A DNA stretch of 64,000 nt from Acidobacteriota bacterium (GCA_021803035.1 JAJZME010000075.1:1-64000), one strand, 5' to 3'; positions 26,673-36,813 are shown, numbered from the stretch's first letter. The notes: generated from the sequence alone by a model not told the origin. Translations and numbers: made by a program.

Positions 26673-27854
26673 ATGGCCCACTCGACCATCTCGTACTTGT
26701 GGCGCGACCTGAATGCATCGCGGGGGTACTGTACGGGAGTTTCGTTACATGGTCACACGAATCAATCACGGGAGACGCTTGATTTTCTGGCGAATTTCGG
26801 CAATCAGTTTCCGGTGATGCGACCGCTGATGTCGCGGCTGGAACGGCGGTCGGAGCAGAACCACGGGCTGCGGGTGAATTATGCGGCCAGCTACTGGACC
26901 CCGCCGATGACGCCCAAACTGGCTTTTGATTTGGAGAGCAAGCAGATCGAGGATCTCGGCTTGGAGGCGATGGTTTCCCTCACCGACCACGATTCGATCA
27001 AGGCTCCCATGCTGCTCCGGTCGGTGAGCAGCACCAGTCATATCCCCATATCGGTCGAGTGGACAGTGCCTTTCAGCGGTATGCAGTCCTTCCACCTGGG
27101 CGTGCACAACCTGCCCAGCGCGAAGGCGTCGCAGTGGATGGAGATCCTGAACGATTACACTGACCACCCGGACGACAAGCGACTGCTTGAGGTGCTGGCG
27201 GCTCTTAACGACGAACCAGATGTTCTGGTCATCTTCAACCATCCGATTTGGGACCTTTACCTGATCGGGCGGGAGAAGCATGAGCGGCTGGTCAACGATT
27301 TTGTCCAGAAGAACGGCCAGTTCCTGCACGCCATTGAGTTGAACGGGCTGCGCAATTGGGAGGAAAACCGAGCCACTCGCCGGCTGGCGGAAAAGTGGGA
27401 CATCCTACTGATCTCTGGCGGCGACCGTCATGGCGTGGAGCCGAACGCCAACATCAACCTGACGCAGGCCACCACCTTTACCGAGTTCGTCCACGAGGTG
27501 CGGCGCGAAAAGCGAAGCAACGTGCTCTTCATGCCGCAGTATGCGGAGCCGTGGAAGCACCGTATTCTGCGGTCGGCCATCGACGCGGTGCGCGATTATC
27601 CGGAATTTCCTCAGGGTTCGCGGACCTGGGACGAGCGGGTTTATCACCCGGATCTGAATGGCGTGATCCGGCCGCTGAACGAACTGTGGCCGGACGGACA
27701 TGCGCCGCGGATTGTGAACTTTCTCGTCGGCGTGGTGCAAATGATGGGCCGGGGCGTGGTTTCCGGCGGGCTGCGCATTGCCTGGAGCGAGTCACACCAA
27801 CTGCGCCTGGCGCTGGGCGAACACGACGGTAATGCGGAGCTGGGGCTCTCCTAG
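26673..27854 (+). CDS. PHP-domain-like phosphoesterase
   Basis: GVSLHGHTNQS, VSLTDHDSI, IFNHPIWD, SGGDRHGVEP metal-ligand motifs; strong RBS aaaggaggag before ATG 26673. Confidence 0.75.
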   Translation: MAHSTISYLWRDLNASRGYCTGVSLHGHTNQSRETLDFLANFGNQFPVMRPLMSRLERRSEQNHGLRVNYAASYWTPPMTPKLAFDLESKQIEDLGLEAMVSLTDHDSIKAPMLLRSVSSTSHIPISVEWTVPFSGMQSFHLGVHNLPSAKASQWMEILNDYTDHPDDKRLLEVLAALNDEPDVLVIFNHPIWDLYLIGREKHERLVNDFVQKNGQFLHAIELNGLRNWEENRATRRLAEKWDILLISGGDRHGVEPNANINLTQATTFTEFVHEVRREKRSNVLFMPQYAEPWKHRILRSAIDAVRDYPEFPQGSRTWDERVYHPDLNGVIRPLNELWPDGHAPRIVNFLVGVVQMMGRGVVSGGLRIAWSESHQLRLALGEHDGNAELGLS

Positions 27855-27896
27855 AAGAGCGTTTACCTGCCGCTTGCGATGTGCGCGGGTGGGAAT

Positions 27897-27937
27897 TCAA
27901 AAGCGGGACCGGGATTGCCGGTTCCGCTTTTGATTTT
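27897..27937 (+). terminator. Rho-independent-type terminator of the PHP-like gene
   Basis: TCAAAAGCGGGACCGG-GATTG-CCGGTTCCGCTTTTGA-TTTT: 16-bp stem with one mismatch, short T run. Confidence 0.85.
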
Positions 27938-28154
27938 GGGGCAGGTGAGGGCATTGAGGAAGACGTTCCGGATAGCTGGGTTTGCGTCTCCTTTGATTTT
28001 CGGGAACTTGTTGCAGGCAAAGAATCTGAATCTCAGCCAATGTACCGGCGAGTCACGTTGGGGTATATTCCGCGTCCAGACCTGTGTGAGGGTGGTAGTC
28101 TGTGGCGAGCGGTGAATGACTAAGTTGTGCTGCTGCGGGAAACGGATGCTTCCC

Positions 28155-29036
28155 ATGCCCAAAGAACTCAATTTCAAACAGGAACTGGTTGGCTGCTTCG
28201 GCTTTCCCGTGGCAGAGAATCCAACTCAGGCGATGGTGGAACCGGCTTTTCGCGCCATGGGTTTGGATTGGCGCTATCTGACTCTAGAAGTCCAACCCGA
28301 GAATCTCGCCGCAGCGGTTGCTGGAGCCAGGGCCTTCGGCTTCCGCGGATTCAACTGCACCATTCCACACAAGATCGCGGTGATTCAACATCTCGACGGA
28401 CTGGGCGAATCGGCCTCGTTGATGGGAGCGGTAAACTGCGTCGTCAATCGCGACGGGCGGTTCATTGGCGAGAACACGGACGGCAAGGGATTTGTCGCCA
28501 GCTTTCGTGAACTCGCTGATCCGCACGGGAAATCACTTGTATTGCTGGGTGCGGGCGGTGCAGCGCGGGCAATCGGGGTGGAGATGGCTCTGGCAGGCTG
28601 TTCGCAGATCACTCTGGTGAACCGCGATGAAAAGCGCGGCCGCGAGTTAGAAGCACTCTTCCGCGGCGAGCTGTGTGAGACGGTGAAGGCGATGGGCCAG
28701 GACCTTGCCGTGACCTATGTGCCCTGGCGAGGCGATTTTCGTGTGCCTGAAGGTGCGGACATCCTCGTGAACGCGACTTCAATCGGGCTGTTCCCGGATG
28801 TCAACGCGCGCATTCCGTTGGCTATGGAGACTCTATCCGCTGGAATGATTGTTGCCGATGTGATTCCGAACCCACCAATAACCATGCTTGTTCGTGAGGC
28901 TCGTGAGAAAGGCTGCCGGGTGATTGACGGACTCGGCATGCTTGTTGGCCAAGGTGTGATTGGCATCGAATATTGGACCGGAAAGACACCTGACGCAATG
29001 GTCATGCGGCGTGCGCTGGAGCAAGTCTTCGCATAA
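28155..29036 (+). CDS. aroE: Shikimate dehydrogenase
   Basis: CFGFPVAENPTQAMVEPAF...GFRGFNCTIPHK...GAVNCVVNRDGRFIGENTDGKGF...LLGAGGAARAIGVEMA; start uncertain. Confidence 0.93.
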   Translation: MPKELNFKQELVGCFGFPVAENPTQAMVEPAFRAMGLDWRYLTLEVQPENLAAAVAGARAFGFRGFNCTIPHKIAVIQHLDGLGESASLMGAVNCVVNRDGRFIGENTDGKGFVASFRELADPHGKSLVLLGAGGAARAIGVEMALAGCSQITLVNRDEKRGRELEALFRGELCETVKAMGQDLAVTYVPWRGDFRVPEGADILVNATSIGLFPDVNARIPLAMETLSAGMIVADVIPNPPITMLVREAREKGCRVIDGLGMLVGQGVIGIEYWTGKTPDAMVMRRALEQVFA

Positions 29037-29182
29037 CCGTGAGGGCCGGTAAGATTGGGCAGTTTTGGGATGGTCTATAGGGTAGGGTGCCAGGCCATGG
29101 TGCCGGATGGAGTGCCATTGTGCCGGAATGGAATCGGGCATACGCTTGTGACGCCGGGAGGGTCGGCCGGTGAAAGGGGAAG

Positions 29183-29719
29183 ATGGCCATGAACTGGACC
29201 CAACTGCTGAAGAGCGAAATTGAAAGCGCCTATTCGACCACTGCAAAACTACTGGACAAGGTGGATCCGGCCAGCTTTGGATGGAAGCCGGAAAGCGGCA
29301 CCAACTGGATGACCATGGGGCAGTTGCTGAAGCACATCACGGTGGCGTGCGGCATGGGATGCAAGGGGTTTGTGACGGGCGACTGGGGGCTGCCGGCGGG
29401 CAAGTCATGGGACGAGCTGGCGCCGGAGGAAGTGATGCCGCCGGCGGAGAAGATGCCGGCGATTGAGAGCATGGAGCAGGCCAGGAAGTTGCTGGCAGAG
29501 GATAAGGCGCTGGCGCTGAAGGCGATTGACGAGGCGGGCGAGAACAATCTGGCTGGCAAGCAGGTGGGCACGCCGTGGGCACCGCTGGCGGTTGCGCCGC
29601 TGGGTTTTCAACTGCTGAAGATGATCCAGCACCTTGAGCGGCACAAGGGACAGCTTTTCTATTACCTGAAATTGCAGGGCAAGGCCGTGAGCACGATGGA
29701 TCTTTGGGGCGCGCTGTGA
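29183..29719 (+). CDS. DinB-like family protein
   Basis: MNWTQLLKSEIESAYSTTAKLLDKVDPASFGWKPESGTNWMTMGQLLKHIT...LEHLERHKGQLFYYLKLQGK-type C-terminus. Confidence 0.8.
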   Translation: MAMNWTQLLKSEIESAYSTTAKLLDKVDPASFGWKPESGTNWMTMGQLLKHITVACGMGCKGFVTGDWGLPAGKSWDELAPEEVMPPAEKMPAIESMEQARKLLAEDKALALKAIDEAGENNLAGKQVGTPWAPLAVAPLGFQLLKMIQHLERHKGQLFYYLKLQGKAVSTMDLWGAL

Positions 29720-29747
29720 ATGGCGGGCTTACGCGGCGGCGATGCGG

Positions 29748-30236
29748 TTATGGCTCGGCCTGGTAGCGCATGATCCAGCGCAGCTGCTCGGCGGTGTTGG
29801 GGACGGGGCAGCCGCGGGCGGCTTCAATTGCGGCCACGGCATCCTCCGGTTTCCACCCCAGGTGGATGAGGGTGCAGGCGGCGGCGATGGTGGTGCGGCC
29901 GATGGAGCCACGGCAGTGCACGCCGAGGCTTTCGCCAGCGCGCAGGCGGGCGGCGAGACCGGCAACGAAGGTGCGGAACCGGGCGGTATCGGATGGGACC
30001 TGCATGTCGCGGATGGGGAACGAAAGGAAGCTCATGCCAATTTCTTCGGCGAGCGGGCCTTCGTCGGCCAGGCCGAGCCAGACGGCCTCGTCCGGCTCGA
30101 GCAGAGAGATGATGGTCTGCACGCCGGCCTGTTTGGCGCCCAGCAGGGAGTCGCGGAGCCAGGGGACGCCATCCGGGCGGAGCACCACGGCCAGCCGCAC
30201 CGGCGGATTGCCTCTGATCCAGAGGACGTTATTCAT
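29748..30236 (-). CDS. Protein tyrosine/dual-specificity phosphatase-like protein
   Basis: GVHCRGSIGRTTIAAACTLIHLGWKPEDAV: HCxxxxxRT P-loop. Confidence 0.85.
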   Translation of the reverse strand: MNNVLWIRGNPPVRLAVVLRPDGVPWLRDSLLGAKQAGVQTIISLLEPDEAVWLGLADEGPLAEEIGMSFLSFPIRDMQVPSDTARFRTFVAGLAARLRAGESLGVHCRGSIGRTTIAAACTLIHLGWKPEDAVAAIEAARGCPVPNTAEQLRWIMRYQAEP

Positions 30237-31777
30237 CGCGCCTGCACTCCCACAAAGCGCTCGATTCGCTGGCGCACGCCGGGGATGCCGATGCCGAGAG
30301 AGGCGCCGCCTTCGATGAGGGGCAGAAGCTTATCGAACTCGCGGCCCGAGGAGGCGCCGGTGAGCGCGATGCGAATGGGATTGAAGAGCGCCGGGCCTTT
30401 GACGGCCGCGGCGGTTTTGATCTCGTTGATCCAGGCCTTGAAGATCTCCGGTGTGACCGGGCCCCCGTGGACGCGGGCGCGATCAGCGAACTCGGCGAGG
30501 ACGACGCGTGCTGAGTCGGCGGCCAGTGCAGCGGTGTTTTCCGGGTCGGAGCGGGCGGCGGCCGGGTCGAAGGCGAAGATGAAGGCGGATTTGGCGGGAA
30601 GCTGGTCGAGGCGGTCGACGGCGGGAACGAAGAGCGCCAGAAGCTGCTCGAACCAATTCCTTGTTGCTTCGGAAGCCGCGTCGCGGGGGGGCAGGCTGGC
30701 GGCGAAGTAATTCCAGGACAGATCGGACAGGCGTTCAAGTGCGGCGAGCTTGAGGTAATGGCGGTTGAGCCAGTTGAGCTTGTCGAAGTCGAAGATGGCC
30801 GGCGAGGGTGTGACGCGCTCCAGCGAGAAGGCGCGGGTCAACTCGCCGAGGGTGAAGGTTTCGGTCTTGCCGTCTTCGGCGCCCCAGCCGAGCAGAGCCA
30901 GGTAGTTGACCAGCGCCTCGGGCAGGTAGCCCATGGCGCGGAAGCTGGCGATCGAGGTGGCGCCATGGCGCTTGGAAAGGCGCTCGCGGTCGGGGCCGAG
31001 GATGGTGGACAGGTGGGCGAACTCGGGCAGCGGCCAGTTGAAGGCTTCGTAGATGGCCACCTGCTTGGGGGTGTTGGAGATGTGGTCGTCGCCGCGGATG
31101 ACGTGGGTGATGCCCATGAGAGCGTCGTCGATGGTGACGACGTAGTTGTAGACCGGCACGCCTGCCGAGACGCCGGCTGCGCCGCCTGCCGCGGAGCGGA
31201 CGAGGATGGGATCGCTGACGGCTTCGGAAGCGAACTCGACCGGGCCGCGGACCAGGTCGTGGAAACGCAGCGGGCGGTCTTCGATCTTGAGGCGCACGGC
31301 GAAGGGCTTGCCGGCGGCGAGGTTGCGGTCGATTTCCACCTGAGTGAGCGCCCGGCAGCGGCCGGAGTAGGTCTGAGGGCGGTGCTCGGCGGCGGCCAGC
31401 TTGCGCTCGGCTTCCAGCTCCTCGGGCGTGCAGAAGCAGCGGTAGGCTTTGCCCGCGGCCAGCAGACGTTCGGTATGCTCGGCGTAGATGGCAAGGCGCT
31501 GGGACTGGCGGTAGGGGCCGGCGGCGCCTGTGTCCGGCTGGCCGGACGCGCCGGGGCCTTCGTCCCAGTTGAGGCCGAGCCAGCGGAGGTCTTCCATGAG
31601 CTGCGCTTCGTAGCGCGCCTCGGAGCGCTCGATGTCGGTGTCTTCAATGCGGAGGACGAAGACGCCGCCCGTGCGCCGGGCAAAGAGCCAGTTGTAGAGT
31701 GCGGTGCGGGCGTTGCCGACGTGCAGCTCACCGGTGGGCGACGGGGCAAAGCGCACGCGAACTTTCTCTGAGGTCAT
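30233..31777 (-). CDS. gltX: Glutamyl-tRNA synthetase
   Basis: VRVRFAPSPTGELHVGNARTALYNWLFAR...LSKRHGATSIASFRAMGYLPEALVNYLALLGW. Confidence 0.97.
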   Translation of the reverse strand: MTSEKVRVRFAPSPTGELHVGNARTALYNWLFARRTGGVFVLRIEDTDIERSEARYEAQLMEDLRWLGLNWDEGPGASGQPDTGAAGPYRQSQRLAIYAEHTERLLAAGKAYRCFCTPEELEAERKLAAAEHRPQTYSGRCRALTQVEIDRNLAAGKPFAVRLKIEDRPLRFHDLVRGPVEFASEAVSDPILVRSAAGGAAGVSAGVPVYNYVVTIDDALMGITHVIRGDDHISNTPKQVAIYEAFNWPLPEFAHLSTILGPDRERLSKRHGATSIASFRAMGYLPEALVNYLALLGWGAEDGKTETFTLGELTRAFSLERVTPSPAIFDFDKLNWLNRHYLKLAALERLSDLSWNYFAASLPPRDAASEATRNWFEQLLALFVPAVDRLDQLPAKSAFIFAFDPAAARSDPENTAALAADSARVVLAEFADRARVHGGPVTPEIFKAWINEIKTAAAVKGPALFNPIRIALTGASSGREFDKLLPLIEGGASLGIGIPGVRQRIERFVGVQAR

Positions 31778-32027
31778 GACAATTTCGATGATAGATGGTG
31801 ACGCCGGGCGGCGGTCGAGGTGGCGCACGTCCGGACTTGCCGTTTGGGTTCTTGCAGATGTGGCTTTCCGCTGCACCTGAGTACTTATTGAATCGAAAGT
31901 CCGATAAGAATATGAGCCTTAGGTAACGTTGACAGCCCTACTTTGGTACTCGCAGAATTTCCACACTAAAAATATTCTCCATTTGCAGAAAGAAACCATC
32001 CACCGGGAACCATCAAGGGAGGAGCAA

Positions 32028-34247
32028 ATGCACATGTCACGCATAGGGCTTGTCGTCGGGATTCTCGCGGCCGCTTCGCTCACTATCGCAGCTCATGCGG
32101 CAAGCACGCCGAATCCTCTGAGTATCAACACCACAACCACAACTTGTGGGGGCGGCACTCCCGGAAAGAATTGGGAGATCCAGAACGGCGCTCTCGACAT
32201 CTGTTTTTATCCGGGGCACGCCAGCATTATCGATATGTACCCGGAAGGCACGGATATCAACTTCGTGGACCAGACGCAGACATCGGGCGGCGTACCGAAG
32301 GGCTTTTACATGGATAACGCCGGGGGGCTGGGCAGTGCGACCGGGGTTCCCGGGTACGTACAAACGCGCAGGTATATTGACTGGTGGGTGACGTATCCCT
32401 CGAATGGGGCCTCGGGCGGAAAGAACGACTATACCTACAGCGAGCACTTTATTGTCACCCCTTACGATTCCGGGATTCACGTTTATTTTGTGGCTGACCA
32501 CGCGGCTTCGGACCCCACGGGATCGATCGGGCAGGTGCAGTGGGTGTTTCGGCTTGACCAGAACAAATTCAACTACCTTTACATGAGGAACGAGGACCTG
32601 AGCAATCCGGGGCCGGTCATTCTTGGGCCGATGCCCACCTATGCGGAGTACTTCGGGACCATCAACCCGAATGGGCTGGGCGCGGCAGATCCCGGGCGCG
32701 CGGTGCAGGACGCCACAGTAGACATGCACGGCTATGGCGAAGGGCCATGGTCGGCTTTCCCGCCCATCTCGCCGGGATTCGGGCGCGAATTCGGGGACAA
32801 GTACGATTACTCGGGCTACAACTACCTGAACCTTTGCCACGGCGTTTTCGGATCGCAATATGGAGCATGGGCTGTGTTTCCCAGCAACGAGTCGCTGGTG
32901 GGCGGGCCTACGAAACAGATGCTTCTGTTCACCGGAAACCTGTTGATGATTGAGGCGTACTCGAACCATCTGGACAACGGCATAACGGACATCACGCCGG
33001 CGGGAGTGGCGTCGCATCAGCTTTACGGACCCTTTTATGTTCGCTTCAATCAGATGGGCGGCAGCATTCACAGTCCGAACGGCATGTACAAGGATGCGGT
33101 GCAGGCCGGCACGCACTTCAAGAGCCTGTACGACCACGAGCAGGAGCTGCTGGATTCCGGTTATGTCCCATCGACGCAGCGCGGTGAAGTCGAGGTGGAT
33201 GTGAACGGCGTGGCGGGCGCGCCGAAGACGGCATGGGCGGTGCTGAGCGATCCGGGAACAAACTTCCAATACTCCGCGCACGGACCGGACTATTGGGTGG
33301 ACATCAGCCGCGACGGGACGGGCACGTTTCACAGGGTGATTCCGGGCACGTATCGTTTGTCAGTCTATGACCTGGGCCAGTGGGGCGAAATGCGGCAGGA
33401 AAACATTGTAGTGAAGGCCGATCAGACCACGACGGTTCCGACCGTGAATTTTGTGCCGGAGAACTTTGGCGAGACGGTGTGGACCATCGGCATTCCCGAC
33501 CGCTCTTCGCACGAGTTTCTGCATGGCCATGACGCCTACGGCCACGACAACCGGCAGTATTGGGGCAACTGGAATTACTGGGCGGATTTTGCGGCGAATC
33601 AGGGGGCGGTGGTTTACAACGCGACGAGCGGCCCCGCCGGTCCGGCAACCAATGACTGGAGCAAGTGGAACTACAACCACTGGAAGAGCTTCGATCCGGG
33701 GCTCTTCGGCGGTTTCTACAACCCCACTGACGACACCAAGGACGGCTACAAGTACATCATTCCCACCTATGTTGCGTCGCTGTCCAATGCGTCGGGGACC
33801 AATGGCGTGTCAACGCCATTGCCGCCGTGGACGGTGAACTTTGCCACGCCGGCGAATGCTTCCGATTACGTCAACGGCTATGCGGTGCTGTCGGTTTCAC
33901 TGGCGGCCACGGAGGCAAGCTACATCGTTACCCTGAACGGGCATCAACTGGTCTGGTCCATGACGAACAAGAGCGATGCCGCGGTACGCAGCGGCTTTTC
34001 CGGCTACACGCAGTGGATTGCCTTCCAGTGGCCGGCGAGCGCGCTGAATCCGGCGGGCGACAATAATGTGCTGCAGATTTCGGTGAGCCAGCCGCAGGGC
34101 GACGAGGAGGACGCGCTGCGCCTGGAACTGACGAACACCTCGGCAAGTCCGAGTGTGCGGGGCTGGAACGATTACAGCTTTGTGATGCCGGGCGCGACAG
34201 GCGGCTCGGTGACCATCCCGCCGAACGATGCTGTGCCGAATCCGTAA
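32028..34247 (+). CDS. Secreted rhamnogalacturonan lyase-like protein (PL4-like)
   Basis: Signal peptide; GEVEVDVNG...PGTYRLSVYDLGQWGEMRQENIVVKA...ETVWTIGIPDRSSHEFLHG and C-terminal CBM-like domain. Confidence 0.78.
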   Translation: MHMSRIGLVVGILAAASLTIAAHAASTPNPLSINTTTTTCGGGTPGKNWEIQNGALDICFYPGHASIIDMYPEGTDINFVDQTQTSGGVPKGFYMDNAGGLGSATGVPGYVQTRRYIDWWVTYPSNGASGGKNDYTYSEHFIVTPYDSGIHVYFVADHAASDPTGSIGQVQWVFRLDQNKFNYLYMRNEDLSNPGPVILGPMPTYAEYFGTINPNGLGAADPGRAVQDATVDMHGYGEGPWSAFPPISPGFGREFGDKYDYSGYNYLNLCHGVFGSQYGAWAVFPSNESLVGGPTKQMLLFTGNLLMIEAYSNHLDNGITDITPAGVASHQLYGPFYVRFNQMGGSIHSPNGMYKDAVQAGTHFKSLYDHEQELLDSGYVPSTQRGEVEVDVNGVAGAPKTAWAVLSDPGTNFQYSAHGPDYWVDISRDGTGTFHRVIPGTYRLSVYDLGQWGEMRQENIVVKADQTTTVPTVNFVPENFGETVWTIGIPDRSSHEFLHGHDAYGHDNRQYWGNWNYWADFAANQGAVVYNATSGPAGPATNDWSKWNYNHWKSFDPGLFGGFYNPTDDTKDGYKYIIPTYVASLSNASGTNGVSTPLPPWTVNFATPANASDYVNGYAVLSVSLAATEASYIVTLNGHQLVWSMTNKSDAAVRSGFSGYTQWIAFQWPASALNPAGDNNVLQISVSQPQGDEEDALRLELTNTSASPSVRGWNDYSFVMPGATGGSVTIPPNDAVPNP

Positions 34248-34431
34248 GTGCGGATTGGACGCGGCGAAGTGAAAGCGGCAATCCGCAAATGCGAGGACGA
34301 GCCGGCACGTGATCGCGAGGTTGCGCGCCGGCTCGCTTGAGCGCATGACCGCGGTTTGCGGACCAGTATTTTCGCGCTTTTGGGGGAGGGAATCTGGCGT
34401 GCTGTCTGGAGCGGCTCGGCGCGGAGCACGG

Positions 34432-35100
34432 CTACTCGGCGTGCAGGATGACTTCAAAGAGCAGCAGGCTGATGGTGGTGAAGATGATGTCGTAGCCGAC
34501 CAGCAGCTTGATCCACAGCGCCGGATCGCTGGAGCCGGTGATGATGGCGCTAGCAGATTGCACCATGGCCAGAAGAGCGGGCATGAAGATGGGAAAGAGA
34601 ATGAGAGGCAGCAGCAGCTCGCGGTTGCGGCTGCGGATAGAGAGCGCGGCAAAGAAGGTGCCGTTGGCGACCAGGGCCCATGTGCCGAGCGGCAGCACGA
34701 GGGCCAGCAGCCAGGCATGGCCTACGATGGTCAGGTTGTACATGACGACGAAGACCGGCGCCAGCACGATTTGAACGATGGTGACGAAGAGGAAGTTGGC
34801 GATGACCTTGGCCAGGAACATCTCCGCGCCGGGGGCCGGGGCCATGCGCTGCGCGTCGAGGACCTGATGGCGGATTTCGCGGGCCCAGGCCTGGCCGAGC
34901 GAGCTGACGGCGGCAAACATGATGGCCACGGTGAGTACGCCGCCGGCGATCTGCCGCGCGAAGGTTCCTTCGGGATCGAAGGCGAGGGAGAACAGCACCA
35001 CGACCAGCAGCGCGAAGAAGAGCATCGAGTTGATGGCCTCTTTGGAACGCCATTCAATGCGCAGGTCCTTGGCGAGATGGGTCCAGAGCGTGCTCAGCAT
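34432..35100 (-). CDS. ccmB: Heme exporter permease CcmB
   Basis: KDLRIEWRSKEAINSMLFFALLVVVLFSLAFDP...GAEMFLAKVIANFLFVTIVQIVLAPVF; adjacent ccm genes. Confidence 0.88.
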   Translation of the reverse strand: MLSTLWTHLAKDLRIEWRSKEAINSMLFFALLVVVLFSLAFDPEGTFARQIAGGVLTVAIMFAAVSSLGQAWAREIRHQVLDAQRMAPAPGAEMFLAKVIANFLFVTIVQIVLAPVFVVMYNLTIVGHAWLLALVLPLGTWALVANGTFFAALSIRSRNRELLLPLILFPIFMPALLAMVQSASAIITGSSDPALWIKLLVGYDIIFTTISLLLFEVILHAE

Positions 35101-35609
35101 GATGGGCGCTCCTGGTGCGGCGCGGCGCTTTTGGTCAGGTCGGCGGTTTCGACGGGGGCGTCGAGGGCCGCGGCGGCGCGCAGGTAGTCGTCGGGGGTGA
35201 GGATCAACTGCGTGCCGCGCGATCCGGCGGAGACACTGATGTGGTCGTAGAGGATGGCCGTTTCATCGAGGAAGACGGGGAAGGATTTCCTGGCGCCGAA
35301 GATGGTGACGCCGCCGCGGATATAGCCGGTGAGCGGCTGCACGTCTTTGAGGGGCACCATTTCGGCTTTGCGCAGGCCGGCGGCGCGGGCCAGTTTCTTG
35401 AAGTCCAGCTCGGCGTTGCCGGGGATGACGGCGAAGACGCAGGCGCCGTGGCCTCCGGTGGTCAGCAGCGTTTTGAAGACCTGCCCGGCAGGCATGCCGA
35501 TTTTTTGGGCGACCGTGGTAGCGGCGAGGTCGTCGGGATCGACTTCGTACTCGCGGAGCTCGAAGGGGATGCCGAGGGATTCAAGGAAGCGCGCGCCATT
35601 GGTCTTCAT
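35094..35609 (-). CDS. ybaK: YbaK/EbsC-type Cys-tRNA(Pro)/aminoacyl-tRNA deacylase
   Basis: TNGARFLESLGIPFELREYEVDPDDLAATTVAQKIGMPAGQVFKTLLTTG...RGGVTIFGARKSFPVFLDE. Confidence 0.9.
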   Translation of the reverse strand: MKTNGARFLESLGIPFELREYEVDPDDLAATTVAQKIGMPAGQVFKTLLTTGGHGACVFAVIPGNAELDFKKLARAAGLRKAEMVPLKDVQPLTGYIRGGVTIFGARKSFPVFLDETAILYDHISVSAGSRGTQLILTPDDYLRAAAALDAPVETADLTKSAAPHQERPSC

Positions 35610-36292
35610 AGCGTTGGATTTCCAGGTTCAAAGGATTGCACGCGGCCGGCATGGAGCGCCAGCACCCAGTCGGCGATGGGCGCGGCAAGCTCGCGCTGGT
35701 GGGTGGTGATGATGATGGTGCGGCTGGAGTGGCGGAAGCCGGACAGAAGCTTGACCATCATGTGCGCGCTCTCGATGTCCATGTTGGAAAAAGGCTCGTC
35801 GAGCAGCAGCAGTTCGGGGACGGGCAGCAGCACGCGTGCCAGCGAGGTACGCTGGCGCATGCCCTGCGAGTACTGGCCGAGGGTGCGCGGCAGATCCGGG
35901 TCCAGTCCCACCTGGCGCAGGGCTTCGGCAGGCGAAAGACAGTCGCGGCCAGGATAGAGCTTCTGGAAGTAGCGCAGGTTTTCCTGGGCGGTGAGCTCGT
36001 CGTAGAGCATGGGGGCGTGGCTCATGTAGCCGATGCGGGCGCGCACGTCCTGCGGCAGGGGCTCACCGAAGACGGCTAATGAGCCGTAGGTGGGCCGGAG
36101 CAACCCGGCCAGAATGCGCAGCAGGGTGGACTTACCGGCGCCGTTTTCGCCGATCAGCATGTAGCAGCGGCCGGTGAGGAACTCGACGGAGATCTGGCGC
36201 AGCGCGGCGAAGGATCCGAAGAGCTTGGAGACTTTATCAAAGCGGGCGCAAACCTGCGCGGAATCGCCAGCGGCGGCAGTAGGGTCGTTCAT
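35606..36292 (-). CDS. ccmA: Heme exporter ABC ATPase CcmA
   Basis: GENGAGKSTLLRILAGLLRPT, YSQGMRQRTSLARVLL, LLLDEPFSNMD; in ccm cluster. Confidence 0.85.
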   Translation of the reverse strand: MNDPTAAAGDSAQVCARFDKVSKLFGSFAALRQISVEFLTGRCYMLIGENGAGKSTLLRILAGLLRPTYGSLAVFGEPLPQDVRARIGYMSHAPMLYDELTAQENLRYFQKLYPGRDCLSPAEALRQVGLDPDLPRTLGQYSQGMRQRTSLARVLLPVPELLLLDEPFSNMDIESAHMMVKLLSGFRHSSRTIIITTHQRELAAPIADWVLALHAGRVQSFEPGNPTL

Positions 36293-36297
36293 TTTTC

Positions 36298-36813
36298 TCA
36301 GGCGGCCGGCTTTGCCAGGCTTGCGGTAGCAGCAGCGGCGCGTGTACCCGTTGCGGGCGCTGCGGCTTTACCGGGATGGAGCGGCTTGCTGGGCCCGTAC
36401 TTGCTTGCGCACTTGGCCTGGAGCAGATTGGCATGGAAGACGCCATCGCGTCCGTAAGTGCCTATGGCCAGCGCCTGCGCGTTGTCCTTGAAGGTGTCCG
36501 GCGGCGGCTCAGAGCCCTTGTAAACGACCTTGAGAAAGCGTCCTGACGCGGCTTTCGGAGAGTGGCTCTCGTATTGTTCGAGCACAAAGGTGATGTTGGG
36601 GCCGTCGGTGACAATGGAGCCGGGCTTGACAAAGCCGTCGACGCGAAGCCGCGTGGTATAGGCCTTGGCGCCCATTGCGTGGAGTTGAGGGATGGTAACG
36701 TAATAACTCTTGCCCGCGCCGTAGCCGCTGTATGCCAGCCATCCGACGGTGCCCAAGACAATAGCTGTCGCGATTCCGATACGCCAGGAACTTGTAGATT
36801 TTTTCATCACCAA
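36298..36813 (-). CDS. ccmE: Cytochrome c maturation protein CcmE, CxxxY variant
   Basis: RLRVDGFVKPGSI...FVLEQ...VVYKGSEPPPDTFKDNAQALAIGTYGRDGVFHANLLQAKCASKYGP; canonical HxxxY replaced by C-ASK-Y. Confidence 0.85.
   Translation of the reverse strand: MVMKKSTSSWRIGIATAIVLGTVGWLAYSGYGAGKSYYVTIPQLHAMGAKAYTTRLRVDGFVKPGSIVTDGPNITFVLEQYESHSPKAASGRFLKVVYKGSEPPPDTFKDNAQALAIGTYGRDGVFHANLLQAKCASKYGPSKPLHPGKAAAPATGTRAAAATASLAKPAA

Noticed and set aside
30758-31771. 337-aa plus-strand ORF opposite gltX
   Set aside because: Gly/Ala/Val-rich shadow frame; gltX motifs are unambiguous on the minus strand.
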